From contig JAAXIL010000108.1 in NCBI GenBank assembly GCA_012270355.1, positions 5,174 to 17,163 on the forward strand: DNA of 11,990 bases. Direction: 5' to 3'. The stretch is from Psychrobacter sp. (lineage in GTDB: Bacteria; Pseudomonadota; Gammaproteobacteria; Pseudomonadales; Moraxellaceae). The notes below the pieces were generated by a model, which saw only the letters and a list, made by a program, of their open reading frames with translations, searched no databases and was not told the DNA's origin. Shown one piece after another: positions 1 through 7,858 of this stretch (positions are counted from its first letter, which is position 1; every line of letters begins with the position of its first letter). Position numbers and translations under genes: made by a program.

Positions 1-23
1 TTTTAATGATATTATAGCTTAAT

Positions 24-58
24 AAAAAAACCTAAATCAAATTTGATAGCGGTTTTTT
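24..58 (-). terminator. Intrinsic terminator after the giant lipoprotein gene
   Basis: An A-tract followed by CC (24-32) pairs with GG followed by a T-tract (51-58), and between them lies the perfect 12-base palindrome ATCAAATTTGAT (36-47). Read on the minus strand this gives a hairpin followed by seven T residues, starting about 23 nt after the stop codon of the large gene. Because A and T tracts flank both sides, it could also stop transcription entering from the other direction. The internal bases 33-35 and 48-50 do not pair well, so the stem has an interior loop. Confidence 0.7.
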
Positions 59-80
59 ATAACTTGAAAAATTATACAAA

Positions 81-3000
81 CTATTCAGAGGTTATAATGG
101 GTTGCCGATAGGTGAAACCATTGCTTGAAAGATTAACTAAAGAACCTAAATCGAATGCTTGCATAAAGGAAGCAGTTTGGGTGTCAGAGTTATCATCTAT
201 ATTATTAGTACTTGGACTTATACCATTTATAGAAATTGTATATCCAGCTCCGATATCCTCATCAGCCACTTGAACAACGGTTTGCTCGCCAGGCACATTA
301 GATGCAATTGATAAACTATCAGGGCAACTCACATTACCTAAACCAAATGGACTAGCGTTGTTAATCCAAGGGGTAATGACAGCATCATCCGTAGTTGATA
401 TATCATCAGCAGCAAACGGCAACGTCATTATTAGTGATTGGACATTTTCACTACCATCCAAACGTGTTGTTGTCTGGAATTCAATATTTGTCCAAGAGGA
501 ATATTGCTTAGGATAACGGATAGTAAAGTCAACTTTACCTTCCTCATCAGTGACAAAGGTATAGCCATCTTCAGAGACCTGTCCGCCTAAAATAGTAACG
601 GGGTTAATTGGATCTAACCGTCCATTATTGTTGATGTCTTCAAACGTACTGTCTAAAACACCATTATTATTAACATCTTCACCTTCATCTAGTATACCGT
701 TTCCATTTAGGTCTTCAGTATACTCATCAAGAATATAGTTGAAATTCAATGCATCTTCTGATACAAACCCTTGTCGGAAAGTATTAGTAACAACAGTGTT
801 TAAGACTTGTGGTGTACTAGTTACTACCGAGTCGTCGCTTTCACTAGAAGCTTCAGGGGTAAAACTAATCGTCGTAGGGACCGCACAGAACCTACCTTGA
901 GCATAGCCTACTGCTGCTGAACGTATGGTCACTTCACGATTAGCAACGGGGCGACCTGCACCATCAGTCACTGCAATTGAGGCAGGATTCAAGTAATAGA
1001 TCTCGTCACCACTGGCTTCTAAACGATCACTAAATGCTAAGGTGACAAACGCAGCATCGACTGATACCGTAATTTGGGTAGTTTGAAGAGGCACGTTGAA
1101 TGACTCATCCATCAACCTTGCATTAATCGTTACCCCATCAATGCGAGACCCTGCATTCGCCTGATAAGTAACAACCGCTTCACCTCGTTCGTTAGTCACT
1201 GCCGTAGCAGCCGACAACCTGCCTGCTGAGGTGTCTTGGGAACGACTAAACACCACCGTCACCCCTTCTACTGGAGTATCGTTTTCATCTCTTACGGTCG
1301 CAACAATATCTGTGCTGCCACCTGGTTTAATAACAGAACGCACTGTTTGTAACAACATTTTGGTCGGCGTAGTTGCTCTAAATCGAGTATCTACAGTAGT
1401 ACTTAGCGATTGCCCTTCAACTTCAGCAGTAAGTACTGCTATACCAGCATTTGGTGATGTCAATTGAACTGGCACTAGAATTCGATTATCTTGCACAATG
1501 TCTTCGGTAATGACAATCTCAGTGATCACCTCACCGTTTGCAAACGTGCCAAGCGTGGTTTGCACTTCGACAGTTTCACCAATTAGTTCTTGAGCCTCAG
1601 CTGGCGAATCGGTACGGATATTGACTACCAAATCTTGCGTTTCGTTGACATTATAAACGTTTTCAAGCTCACCGAAACTTATGCCCGCTAACGAAGCTTG
1701 AACGAGCGTCACACTGTTATTACTACGCTGAGTAACCAAATCATTCTCACCGCTCACAAGAGCAAACACACGCAGATTACCACTATCGTCAAATGGCAGT
1801 CGAGCTTCATTTAACTCAAAGGTAGCCACACCATTTTGATCGGTACGCACTTCAGGTATGCCATCAATGGTGTTGCCATCTGCGTCAACCAAATTGACAT
1901 CTGCATTGGCAATCCGCTTACCTGCGGCATCAGTAACCGTGGTTGTAACCTCAGTAGTTTCACCCCCAGTCAGATTAGCATCTGTTGTTTCAACCTCAAT
2001 GCTAGTGCCTGTGGCTTGCAAGATGATTTCTTCGGTTGCTCTCACCTCAAGGTTAGAATTTCCATTTTCATCATATTGTGGTGTCACGATTTGAGCAGTC
2101 ACAACAATGTCATGATTTAAACGGGCATTGACGGAGCCTGCCCCAAGCACAACCCCCGCTTCAATTTGTCCCTGTGCGTCAGTTGTCACCACACTGGTGG
2201 TGGTTAAAGCTGCTCCAGTACGTTCTGGATTATCAATACTTAATTGCACAGGCACACCTTCTAAGGCCCCACCTTGATTGTCCACTACCCTAAAGGTAAC
2301 ATTGGTTTGGTCACCTCCAGTATTTAAACGAGTGCGGTCAGAGCCTTTTAGGATTACATAGCTGTCAATGGTGGTGCTGTCCACATTGACCAAATAATTC
2401 TGCGTTAATGTGACACCTTCCGTTGAACGTGCGGTTGCTGTAACTTCAATACCCTGTAGCAACAATTGCTGATCAACATTATCGCCAGGTTCAAGTGTTA
2501 AATCAAACACAGCAATACCATCGTTGCCAGTCTGTACTGTACTGTCAGCAATACTAACGCCAGTTTTAAGCGGGTCAGTCACTGCCAGTTGTACTGGTGT
2601 ATTAGCAACTCCATTGCCATTATCATCAGTAATGCGAGCAAATACTTTGAACGTATCACCACCGCTATCTACTACCTTATTAGCTCCAAGCGTCAAGCTT
2701 TCTTGAGTCTGAGTGGGTCTAATGGTATTGACTGTCTGTGTTTGAGTTTCAGAATTGCCATTGGCATCTCGAGTTGCCAACCCGATCGCAAACGAACGTC
2801 CAATATTGTTTTTTTGGTCATTGGTAAGATTGCTGGGTGCTGCAATCACAAAAGTTGCCACACCTGAGTTGTCTGTGGTTTGCGTTGGGCTTGACGCTAA
2901 AGTGATGCCTTGTTCAGCTATGCGTGATGGCAAAGCCAATGCAACTGTTTGATTAGGTACACTATTCCCATTGCTGTCTTCGGCTACCACACGAACTTCA

Positions 3001-6000
3001 ATCTCACCGCCATTTAGATTCAGTGATTCGGTTGCATTGGTTTTGATAATAACGTCTGAAATGGTAGAACTGACATTTATGGTAGAGGATGCTTGCTTAT
3101 TGGACACAGTTTCAGTAAACGTGAATGCCGACGTTGAATTATTAATAGCATCTCGTTGTTGCTGCGACAGATCGTTGGGCAATAATACATCAAGACTCAC
3201 GATACCATTTCCATCGGTTGTGGCTGTAATCACAGAAGAACCAATCTGCCCATTGACCGTTAATAGTTGAGCCAACTCACGATCTGCGATGCTAAATAAT
3301 ACATCTTGATTCGCTAAGGGTTGATTGGTTTCTTGATTTATCAGTTGAGCACTGACTGTTCTTAAGCCACCTGTGGTATCAAACTCATAGCCAGATTGAC
3401 CATTTTGTGTTTCACTGGCATTCAAAATATCAAATTTAACTTGAACGGGCGTCACTTCGACCGTTTGTAAATCTGAGTTATACGTAATGCCGTTATCAGA
3501 ATAGCTGGCTAGATAAGTAATGCCATCTTGTTTTAATTGATTTCTTTGGGCTTGAGTCAAATCATTTGGCACATTTAAATTAAAGAGTGCTCGACCTTCG
3601 ACATCGGTAGATTGCGTCGCTTGATCAATCGTCACACCAAGGTTACGAGCCGTATTGGTCAGCTCTACGGTAACCGACCGACCGACCACAGCATCTCCAC
3701 TGTTCTGCTGTGCCAAAGACACGTTAATGACCGAATTTCCCCCGATTTCACTGACATCACTTGATGTAATGCCAGCAAACTCAATCAAAGATTCAGGAGC
3801 TGCAACAGCAACATTACCCCGAACTGAAGACTGCGTACCATCGTCTTCTGTCAAAATCGCCAAATACTCAATACCATCGGCAATAAGCTCGTCCCGCTCT
3901 TCTTGACTGATAGATGTGCTTAAATTCACAGTAAAACTTGCAACACCATCCTCGCCAGTTTCACTGCGGTTCCCCCCAACAATGCTGACACCTGGTACAC
4001 CACTGATAATCAGTTGCACGTCTTGTCCTACCGCCGCACCACCATTTTGTTGAGTGGCATTGACGTTGATGGTAAAGCTATCACCCAAGGCATTGACTTC
4101 ATCAACACTAACGTCGCTGGTCAGATTAATGTCACTATCACCAACCTCAGAGCTAATGGCTATAGGTTGACTGGTTGCCGTGCTTACCACACCACTTTCT
4201 TCTTTAAGACTCACGCCCAATACAAACCGACCAATTTCTTCAAGCTCAATCTTTTGAGCAGCGGTTAAGCCTGCAGGAACTCTAATTTCATAAGTCACGA
4301 TACCCTTTTCATTGGTGGTTTGCTGTGCCGCATTATTTAGCGTCACCAAGCCTGATGACTTCAACTTAGAGGACAAGCTGGCTGTGACTACTTGACCTAC
4401 CACTGGACCGCCGTTGCTGTCATTAACTCTAAACTGGACTTCAGCAATACCACCAGAACTGGACAAGATTTTTTTGTCACTTTGATCAAAAGTTAAGTCA
4501 TATTCGGCTTCAGGAATATACACTGAACTTTGAGCGGTCGCAGTGGTTATTACTTGGTTGGGTTCAGTTAAAGTGACGGTATAGCTGATGCCCTCTTTCA
4601 CCAATGCCATTTTCTGGGCTTGAGTCAAGTCATCATCAATAATCAGATTTACATTCGCTTGACCTTCGCTGTCTAAAGTCACCGTATCTGTGCTAAGACG
4701 TACGCCAGCTGGTGAACCGTTTAATCTAACGGTAGCCGTTGCTCCATTAACATCGGTTGGCACTTGACCAGACTTCGGTGTTGCATCAATTAAGATGTTT
4801 TGTAAATCACCGTATGCACTCAATGGTTCATCATTACCCGACAACTTCAAATTAAAATCAGAGTCAGGGTTGGCAACGTTCCAATTTCCAGCTTGGGAAA
4901 CTTCCGCTCCATCTTCTTCAATAAGTGTGAGGTTATACGCAATACCAGAATCAATTAAAGCAGCTTTTGCCTCATCACTTAAGTCATCGTCAATGCGAAC
5001 AGTAAAGGTGGCATTACCATCTTCATCGGTCGTTTTTCGGTTGCCACCCACAATCGACACCCCATCGATGTTGGCGATGCCTAGCACCGCTTCCACACCA
5101 CTGGCTACTGCACCATTCGGCTCTTTGGCCTGAACCGTTAAAGTGACATCATCACCTTTTACATTAATTACATCATTTGAAACGGTTGCCGAGTCTAAAG
5201 CGGTGGTCAATTCCAAGTCACTTTCTAAAACGGGCGTCACTTCGACCGTTTGTAAATCTGAGTTATACGTAATGCCGTTATCAGAATAGCTGGCTAGATA
5301 AGTAATGCCATCTTGTTTTAATTGATTTCTTTGGGCTTGAGTCAAATCATTTGGCACATTTAAATTAAAGAGTGCTCGACCTTCGACATCGGTAGATTGC
5401 GTCGCTTGATCAATCGTCACACCAAGGTTACGAGCCGTATTGGTCAGCTCTACGGTAACCGACCGACCGACCACAGCATCTCCACTGTTCTGCTGTGCCA
5501 AAGACACGTTAATGACCGAATTTCCCCCGATTTCACTGACATCACTTGATGTAATGCCAGCAAACTCAATCAAAGATTCAGGAGCTGCAACAGCAACATT
5601 ACCCCGAACTGAAGACTGCGTACCATCGTCTTCTGTCAAAATCGCCAAATACTCAATACCATCGGCAATAAGCTCGTCCCGCTCTTCTTGACTGATAGAT
5701 GTGCTTAAATTCACAGTAAAACTTGCAACACCATCCTCGCCAGTTTCACTGCGGTTCCCCCCAACAATGCTGACACCTGGTACACCACTGATAATCAGTT
5801 GCACGTCTTGTCCTACCGCCGCACCACCATTTTGTTGAGTGGCATTGACGTTGATGGTAAAGCTATCACCCAAGGCATTGACTTCATCAACACTAACGTC
5901 GCTGGTCAGATTAATGTCACTATCACCAACCTCAGAGCTAATGGCTATAGGTTGACTGGTTGCCGTGCTTACCACACCACTTTCTTCTTTAAGACTCACG

Positions 6001-7601
6001 CCCAATACAAACCGACCAATTTCTTCAAGCTCAATCTTTTGAGCAGCGGTTAAGCCTGCAGGAACTCTAATTTCATAAGTCACGATACCCTTTTCATTGG
6101 TGGTTTGCTGTGCCGCATTATTTAGCGTCACCAAGCCTGATGACTTCAACTTAGAGGACAAGCTGGCTGTGACTACTTGACCTACCACTGGACCGCCGTT
6201 GCTGTCATTAACTCTAAACTGGACTTCAGCAATACCACCAGAACTGGACAAGATTTTTTTGTCACTTTGATCAAAAGTTAAGTCATATTCGGCTTCAGGA
6301 ATATACACTGAACTTTGAGCGGTCGCAGTGGTTATTACTTGGTTGGGTTCAGTTAAAGTGACGGTATAGCTGATGCCCTCTTTCACCAATGCCATTTTCT
6401 GGGCTTGAGTCAAGTCATCATCAATAATCAGATTTACATTCGCTTGACCTTCGCTGTCTAAAGTCACCGTATCTGTGCTAAGACGTACGCCAGCTGGTGA
6501 ACCGTTTAATCTAACGGTAGCCGTTGCTCCATTAACATCGGTTGGCACTTGACCAGACTTCGGTGTTGCATCAATTAAGATGTTTTGTAAATCACCGTAT
6601 GCACTCAATGGTTCATCATTACCCGACAACTTCAAATTAAAATCAGAGTCAGGGTTGGCAACGTTCCAATTTCCAGCTTGGGAAACTTCCGCTCCATCTT
6701 CTTCAATAAGTGTGAGGTTATACGCAATACCAGAATCAATTAAAGCAGCTTTTGCCTCATCACTTAAGTCATCGTCAATGCGAACAGTAAAGGTGGCATT
6801 ACCATCTTCATCGGTCGTTTTTCGGTTGCCACCCACAATCGACACCCCATCGATGTTGGCGATGCCTAGCACCGCTTCCACACCACTGGCTACTGCACCA
6901 TTCGGCTCTTTGGCCTGAACCGTTAAAGTGACATCATCACCTTTTACATTAATTACATCATTTGAAACGGTTGCCGAGTCTAAAGCGGTGGTCAATTCCA
7001 AGTCACTTTCTAAAGAAGACTCCCCATCTCCTTCTTCACTCACGCCAATCAATAACTTTTGTGACTTCGTCGTGCCGTCTAATGCCTGAGCGGTTGCCAT
7101 GACTGTAATGCCATCTTCTAGCAAATCTGACTTATTAGCCACCACAGCAGGATTAATGTTCAATATATAGGTTGTCGAGCCTCGTGCGTTTGACGTCTGT
7201 GTACTGCTACCATCGATGGTCACACCAATGGTTTCAGAATCTTCGATAGACAACACGACATCTTTGCCTTCTACAGCACCACCAGTCGCTGTTTCGACTA
7301 CCTTAACTTGAACGGTTACTTGTTGTGGTCCATCGTCCAGTTGAATGGTGGCGGGATCTGAAGTAATTTTTTGTAAAAAGAAATCTGCCTCGGTTTGCAC
7401 AGGTGTCTCTTCACCACCGTCGCCACCATTATTACCATCTCCATTTGTAGGCGTTCCTTCGCCATCTTCATTCAATGGGGGACTCACCACATCAACTGTT
7501 GTACCATCACCGCCCCCACTGCCACAGCCCGCCAAACCCAAAGCCAAAGATAGGGCGGAAAGCTGAAAAAATTGAGCGGATTTACGGGTCATCATCGACA
7601 T
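81..7601 (-). CDS. Giant multi-Ig-domain surface lipoprotein (adhesin/stalk-like), 2506 aa
   Basis: Residues 1-26 are a lipoprotein signal peptide: Arg/Lys n-region, hydrophobic stretch and lipobox L-A-G-C with Cys26. Gly at +2 would favour outer-membrane sorting. A Gly/Asp/Asn-rich linker runs to about residue 70, followed by roughly 19 bacterial Ig-like modules of about 115-120 residues, resembling the Big_1/invasin class. Most carry a 'D-x-x-G-x-A-x-F' strand motif followed by an 'xDLTxxQ' helix-like insert. Residues 197-791 and 792-1386 are the same five-module block repeated. The last third is more diverged. An Asp/Asn-rich repeat at 2297-2330 (DxNxNGxLD type) resembles thrombospondin type 3 calcium loops. 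Only two other cysteines are apparent, C2239 and C2426. An AAGGA ribosome-binding site 6 nt upstream supports this start over Met3 or Met4. I see no beta-barrel, LPXTG or secretion-signal domain, so the role as envelope-anchored stalk or adhesin is inferred from architecture. The ligand is unknown. Confidence 0.93.
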   Translation of the reverse strand: MSMMTRKSAQFFQLSALSLALGLAGCGSGGGDGTTVDVVSPPLNEDGEGTPTNGDGNNGGDGGEETPVQTEADFFLQKITSDPATIQLDDGPQQVTVQVKVVETATGGAVEGKDVVLSIEDSETIGVTIDGSSTQTSNARGSTTYILNINPAVVANKSDLLEDGITVMATAQALDGTTKSQKLLIGVSEEGDGESSLESDLELTTALDSATVSNDVINVKGDDVTLTVQAKEPNGAVASGVEAVLGIANIDGVSIVGGNRKTTDEDGNATFTVRIDDDLSDEAKAALIDSGIAYNLTLIEEDGAEVSQAGNWNVANPDSDFNLKLSGNDEPLSAYGDLQNILIDATPKSGQVPTDVNGATATVRLNGSPAGVRLSTDTVTLDSEGQANVNLIIDDDLTQAQKMALVKEGISYTVTLTEPNQVITTATAQSSVYIPEAEYDLTFDQSDKKILSSSGGIAEVQFRVNDSNGGPVVGQVVTASLSSKLKSSGLVTLNNAAQQTTNEKGIVTYEIRVPAGLTAAQKIELEEIGRFVLGVSLKEESGVVSTATSQPIAISSEVGDSDINLTSDVSVDEVNALGDSFTINVNATQQNGGAAVGQDVQLIISGVPGVSIVGGNRSETGEDGVASFTVNLSTSISQEERDELIADGIEYLAILTEDDGTQSSVRGNVAVAAPESLIEFAGITSSDVSEIGGNSVINVSLAQQNSGDAVVGRSVTVELTNTARNLGVTIDQATQSTDVEGRALFNLNVPNDLTQAQRNQLKQDGITYLASYSDNGITYNSDLQTVEVTPVLESDLELTTALDSATVSNDVINVKGDDVTLTVQAKEPNGAVASGVEAVLGIANIDGVSIVGGNRKTTDEDGNATFTVRIDDDLSDEAKAALIDSGIAYNLTLIEEDGAEVSQAGNWNVANPDSDFNLKLSGNDEPLSAYGDLQNILIDATPKSGQVPTDVNGATATVRLNGSPAGVRLSTDTVTLDSEGQANVNLIIDDDLTQAQKMALVKEGISYTVTLTEPNQVITTATAQSSVYIPEAEYDLTFDQSDKKILSSSGGIAEVQFRVNDSNGGPVVGQVVTASLSSKLKSSGLVTLNNAAQQTTNEKGIVTYEIRVPAGLTAAQKIELEEIGRFVLGVSLKEESGVVSTATSQPIAISSEVGDSDINLTSDVSVDEVNALGDSFTINVNATQQNGGAAVGQDVQLIISGVPGVSIVGGNRSETGEDGVASFTVNLSTSISQEERDELIADGIEYLAILTEDDGTQSSVRGNVAVAAPESLIEFAGITSSDVSEIGGNSVINVSLAQQNSGDAVVGRSVTVELTNTARNLGVTIDQATQSTDVEGRALFNLNVPNDLTQAQRNQLKQDGITYLASYSDNGITYNSDLQTVEVTPVQVKFDILNASETQNGQSGYEFDTTGGLRTVSAQLINQETNQPLANQDVLFSIADRELAQLLTVNGQIGSSVITATTDGNGIVSLDVLLPNDLSQQQRDAINNSTSAFTFTETVSNKQASSTINVSSTISDVIIKTNATESLNLNGGEIEVRVVAEDSNGNSVPNQTVALALPSRIAEQGITLASSPTQTTDNSGVATFVIAAPSNLTNDQKNNIGRSFAIGLATRDANGNSETQTQTVNTIRPTQTQESLTLGANKVVDSGGDTFKVFARITDDNGNGVANTPVQLAVTDPLKTGVSIADSTVQTGNDGIAVFDLTLEPGDNVDQQLLLQGIEVTATARSTEGVTLTQNYLVNVDSTTIDSYVILKGSDRTRLNTGGDQTNVTFRVVDNQGGALEGVPVQLSIDNPERTGAALTTTSVVTTDAQGQIEAGVVLGAGSVNARLNHDIVVTAQIVTPQYDENGNSNLEVRATEEIILQATGTSIEVETTDANLTGGETTEVTTTVTDAAGKRIANADVNLVDADGNTIDGIPEVRTDQNGVATFELNEARLPFDDSGNLRVFALVSGENDLVTQRSNNSVTLVQASLAGISFGELENVYNVNETQDLVVNIRTDSPAEAQELIGETVEVQTTLGTFANGEVITEIVITEDIVQDNRILVPVQLTSPNAGIAVLTAEVEGQSLSTTVDTRFRATTPTKMLLQTVRSVIKPGGSTDIVATVRDENDTPVEGVTVVFSRSQDTSAGRLSAATAVTNERGEAVVTYQANAGSRIDGVTINARLMDESFNVPLQTTQITVSVDAAFVTLAFSDRLEASGDEIYYLNPASIAVTDGAGRPVANREVTIRSAAVGYAQGRFCAVPTTISFTPEASSESDDSVVTSTPQVLNTVVTNTFRQGFVSEDALNFNYILDEYTEDLNGNGILDEGEDVNNNGVLDSTFEDINNNGRLDPINPVTILGGQVSEDGYTFVTDEEGKVDFTIRYPKQYSSWTNIEFQTTTRLDGSENVQSLIMTLPFAADDISTTDDAVITPWINNASPFGLGNVSCPDSLSIASNVPGEQTVVQVADEDIGAGYTISINGISPSTNNIDDNSDTQTASFMQAFDLGSLVNLSSNGFTYRQPIITSE
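3444..5228 (-). repeat. Copy 2 (protein order) of a 1785-bp in-frame tandem duplication
   Basis: This block matches 5229-7013 at a constant offset of 1785 bases. Matching stops at G3443 versus A5228 on one side and at A5230 versus G7015 on the other. The identity therefore runs 1786 bases with a period of 1785, leaving only one base of microhomology at the join. It encodes residues 792-1386, five Ig-like modules, beginning L-E-S-D-L and ending T-P-V. I saw no base difference in the stretches compared by eye, and the encoded 595 residues are identical in both copies. Confidence 0.95.
5229..7013 (-). repeat. Copy 1 (protein order) of a 1785-bp in-frame tandem duplication
   Basis: This is the partner of 3444-5228 and encodes residues 197-791, five Ig-like modules of about 120 residues each. 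The flank on the protein N-terminal side (G-E-S-S before L197) differs from the internal join (T-P-V before L792). That difference fixes the boundary between duplicated and unique sequence. The period is exactly 595 codons, so reading frame and module phase are kept. Confidence 0.95.
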
Positions 7602-7607
7602 AACTAT

Positions 7608-7612
7608 TCCTT
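7608..7612 (-). promoter_or_regulatory. Ribosome-binding site of the giant lipoprotein gene
   Basis: AAGGA on the minus strand lies 6 nt before the ATG at 7601. It decides between three closely spaced Met codons (residues 1, 3 and 4) in favour of the first. The rest of the 257-bp gap up to 7858 must hold this gene's promoter. A TATTAT-like box lies just upstream of the ribosome-binding site, but I see no well-spaced -35 partner, so no promoter is called. Confidence 0.7.
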
Positions 7613-7718
7613 ACGTTCATATAATAAAGCTGGGTGATGTGGAGGTATCTCAAGGAAGTTACACAAACCTCTACTCATAGTGTCGTTTACTTTACTTTGT
7701 TTACAGAAAACTTACAAC

Positions 7719-7756
7719 AAAAAAATAGTAACAAGAATGGACAACTGTCCATTCTT
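7719..7756 (-). terminator. Perfect hairpin with downstream T-tract after slt
   Basis: Arms AAGAATGGAC (7733-7742) and GTCCATTCTT (7747-7756) pair perfectly over 10 bp around a 4-base loop. On the minus strand the hairpin is followed by a short spacer and then seven T residues (7725-7719). It lies about 100 nt after the stop codon of the transglycosylase gene. The roughly 7-base spacer between stem and T-tract is longer than in a textbook intrinsic terminator, so it could be a weak terminator, a 3'-end-stabilising hairpin or a protein-binding palindrome. Confidence 0.5.
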
Positions 7757-7858
7757 TACTGAGGAAGTTTCTCAAAGTTTATCTATGCAAGTAAATCGAA
7801 AAAATTGAGCATTGGTTTATAATTCAACACTCATCGATAATTTGAACATAAAGCTTAA

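Noticed and set aside
4014..6053. Identical plus-strand open frames at 4014-4268 and 5799-6053 (and similar pairs at 3655/5440 and 4795/6580)
   Set aside because: They are antisense shadows of the giant lipoprotein gene and recur only because the underlying DNA is duplicated. They are not a repeated gene family.
3444..7014. The large direct repeat as a transposon, integrated element or CRISPR-like array
   Set aside because: There are no terminal inverted repeats, transposase, target-site duplications or spacers. The block is continuous coding sequence for five Ig-like modules.
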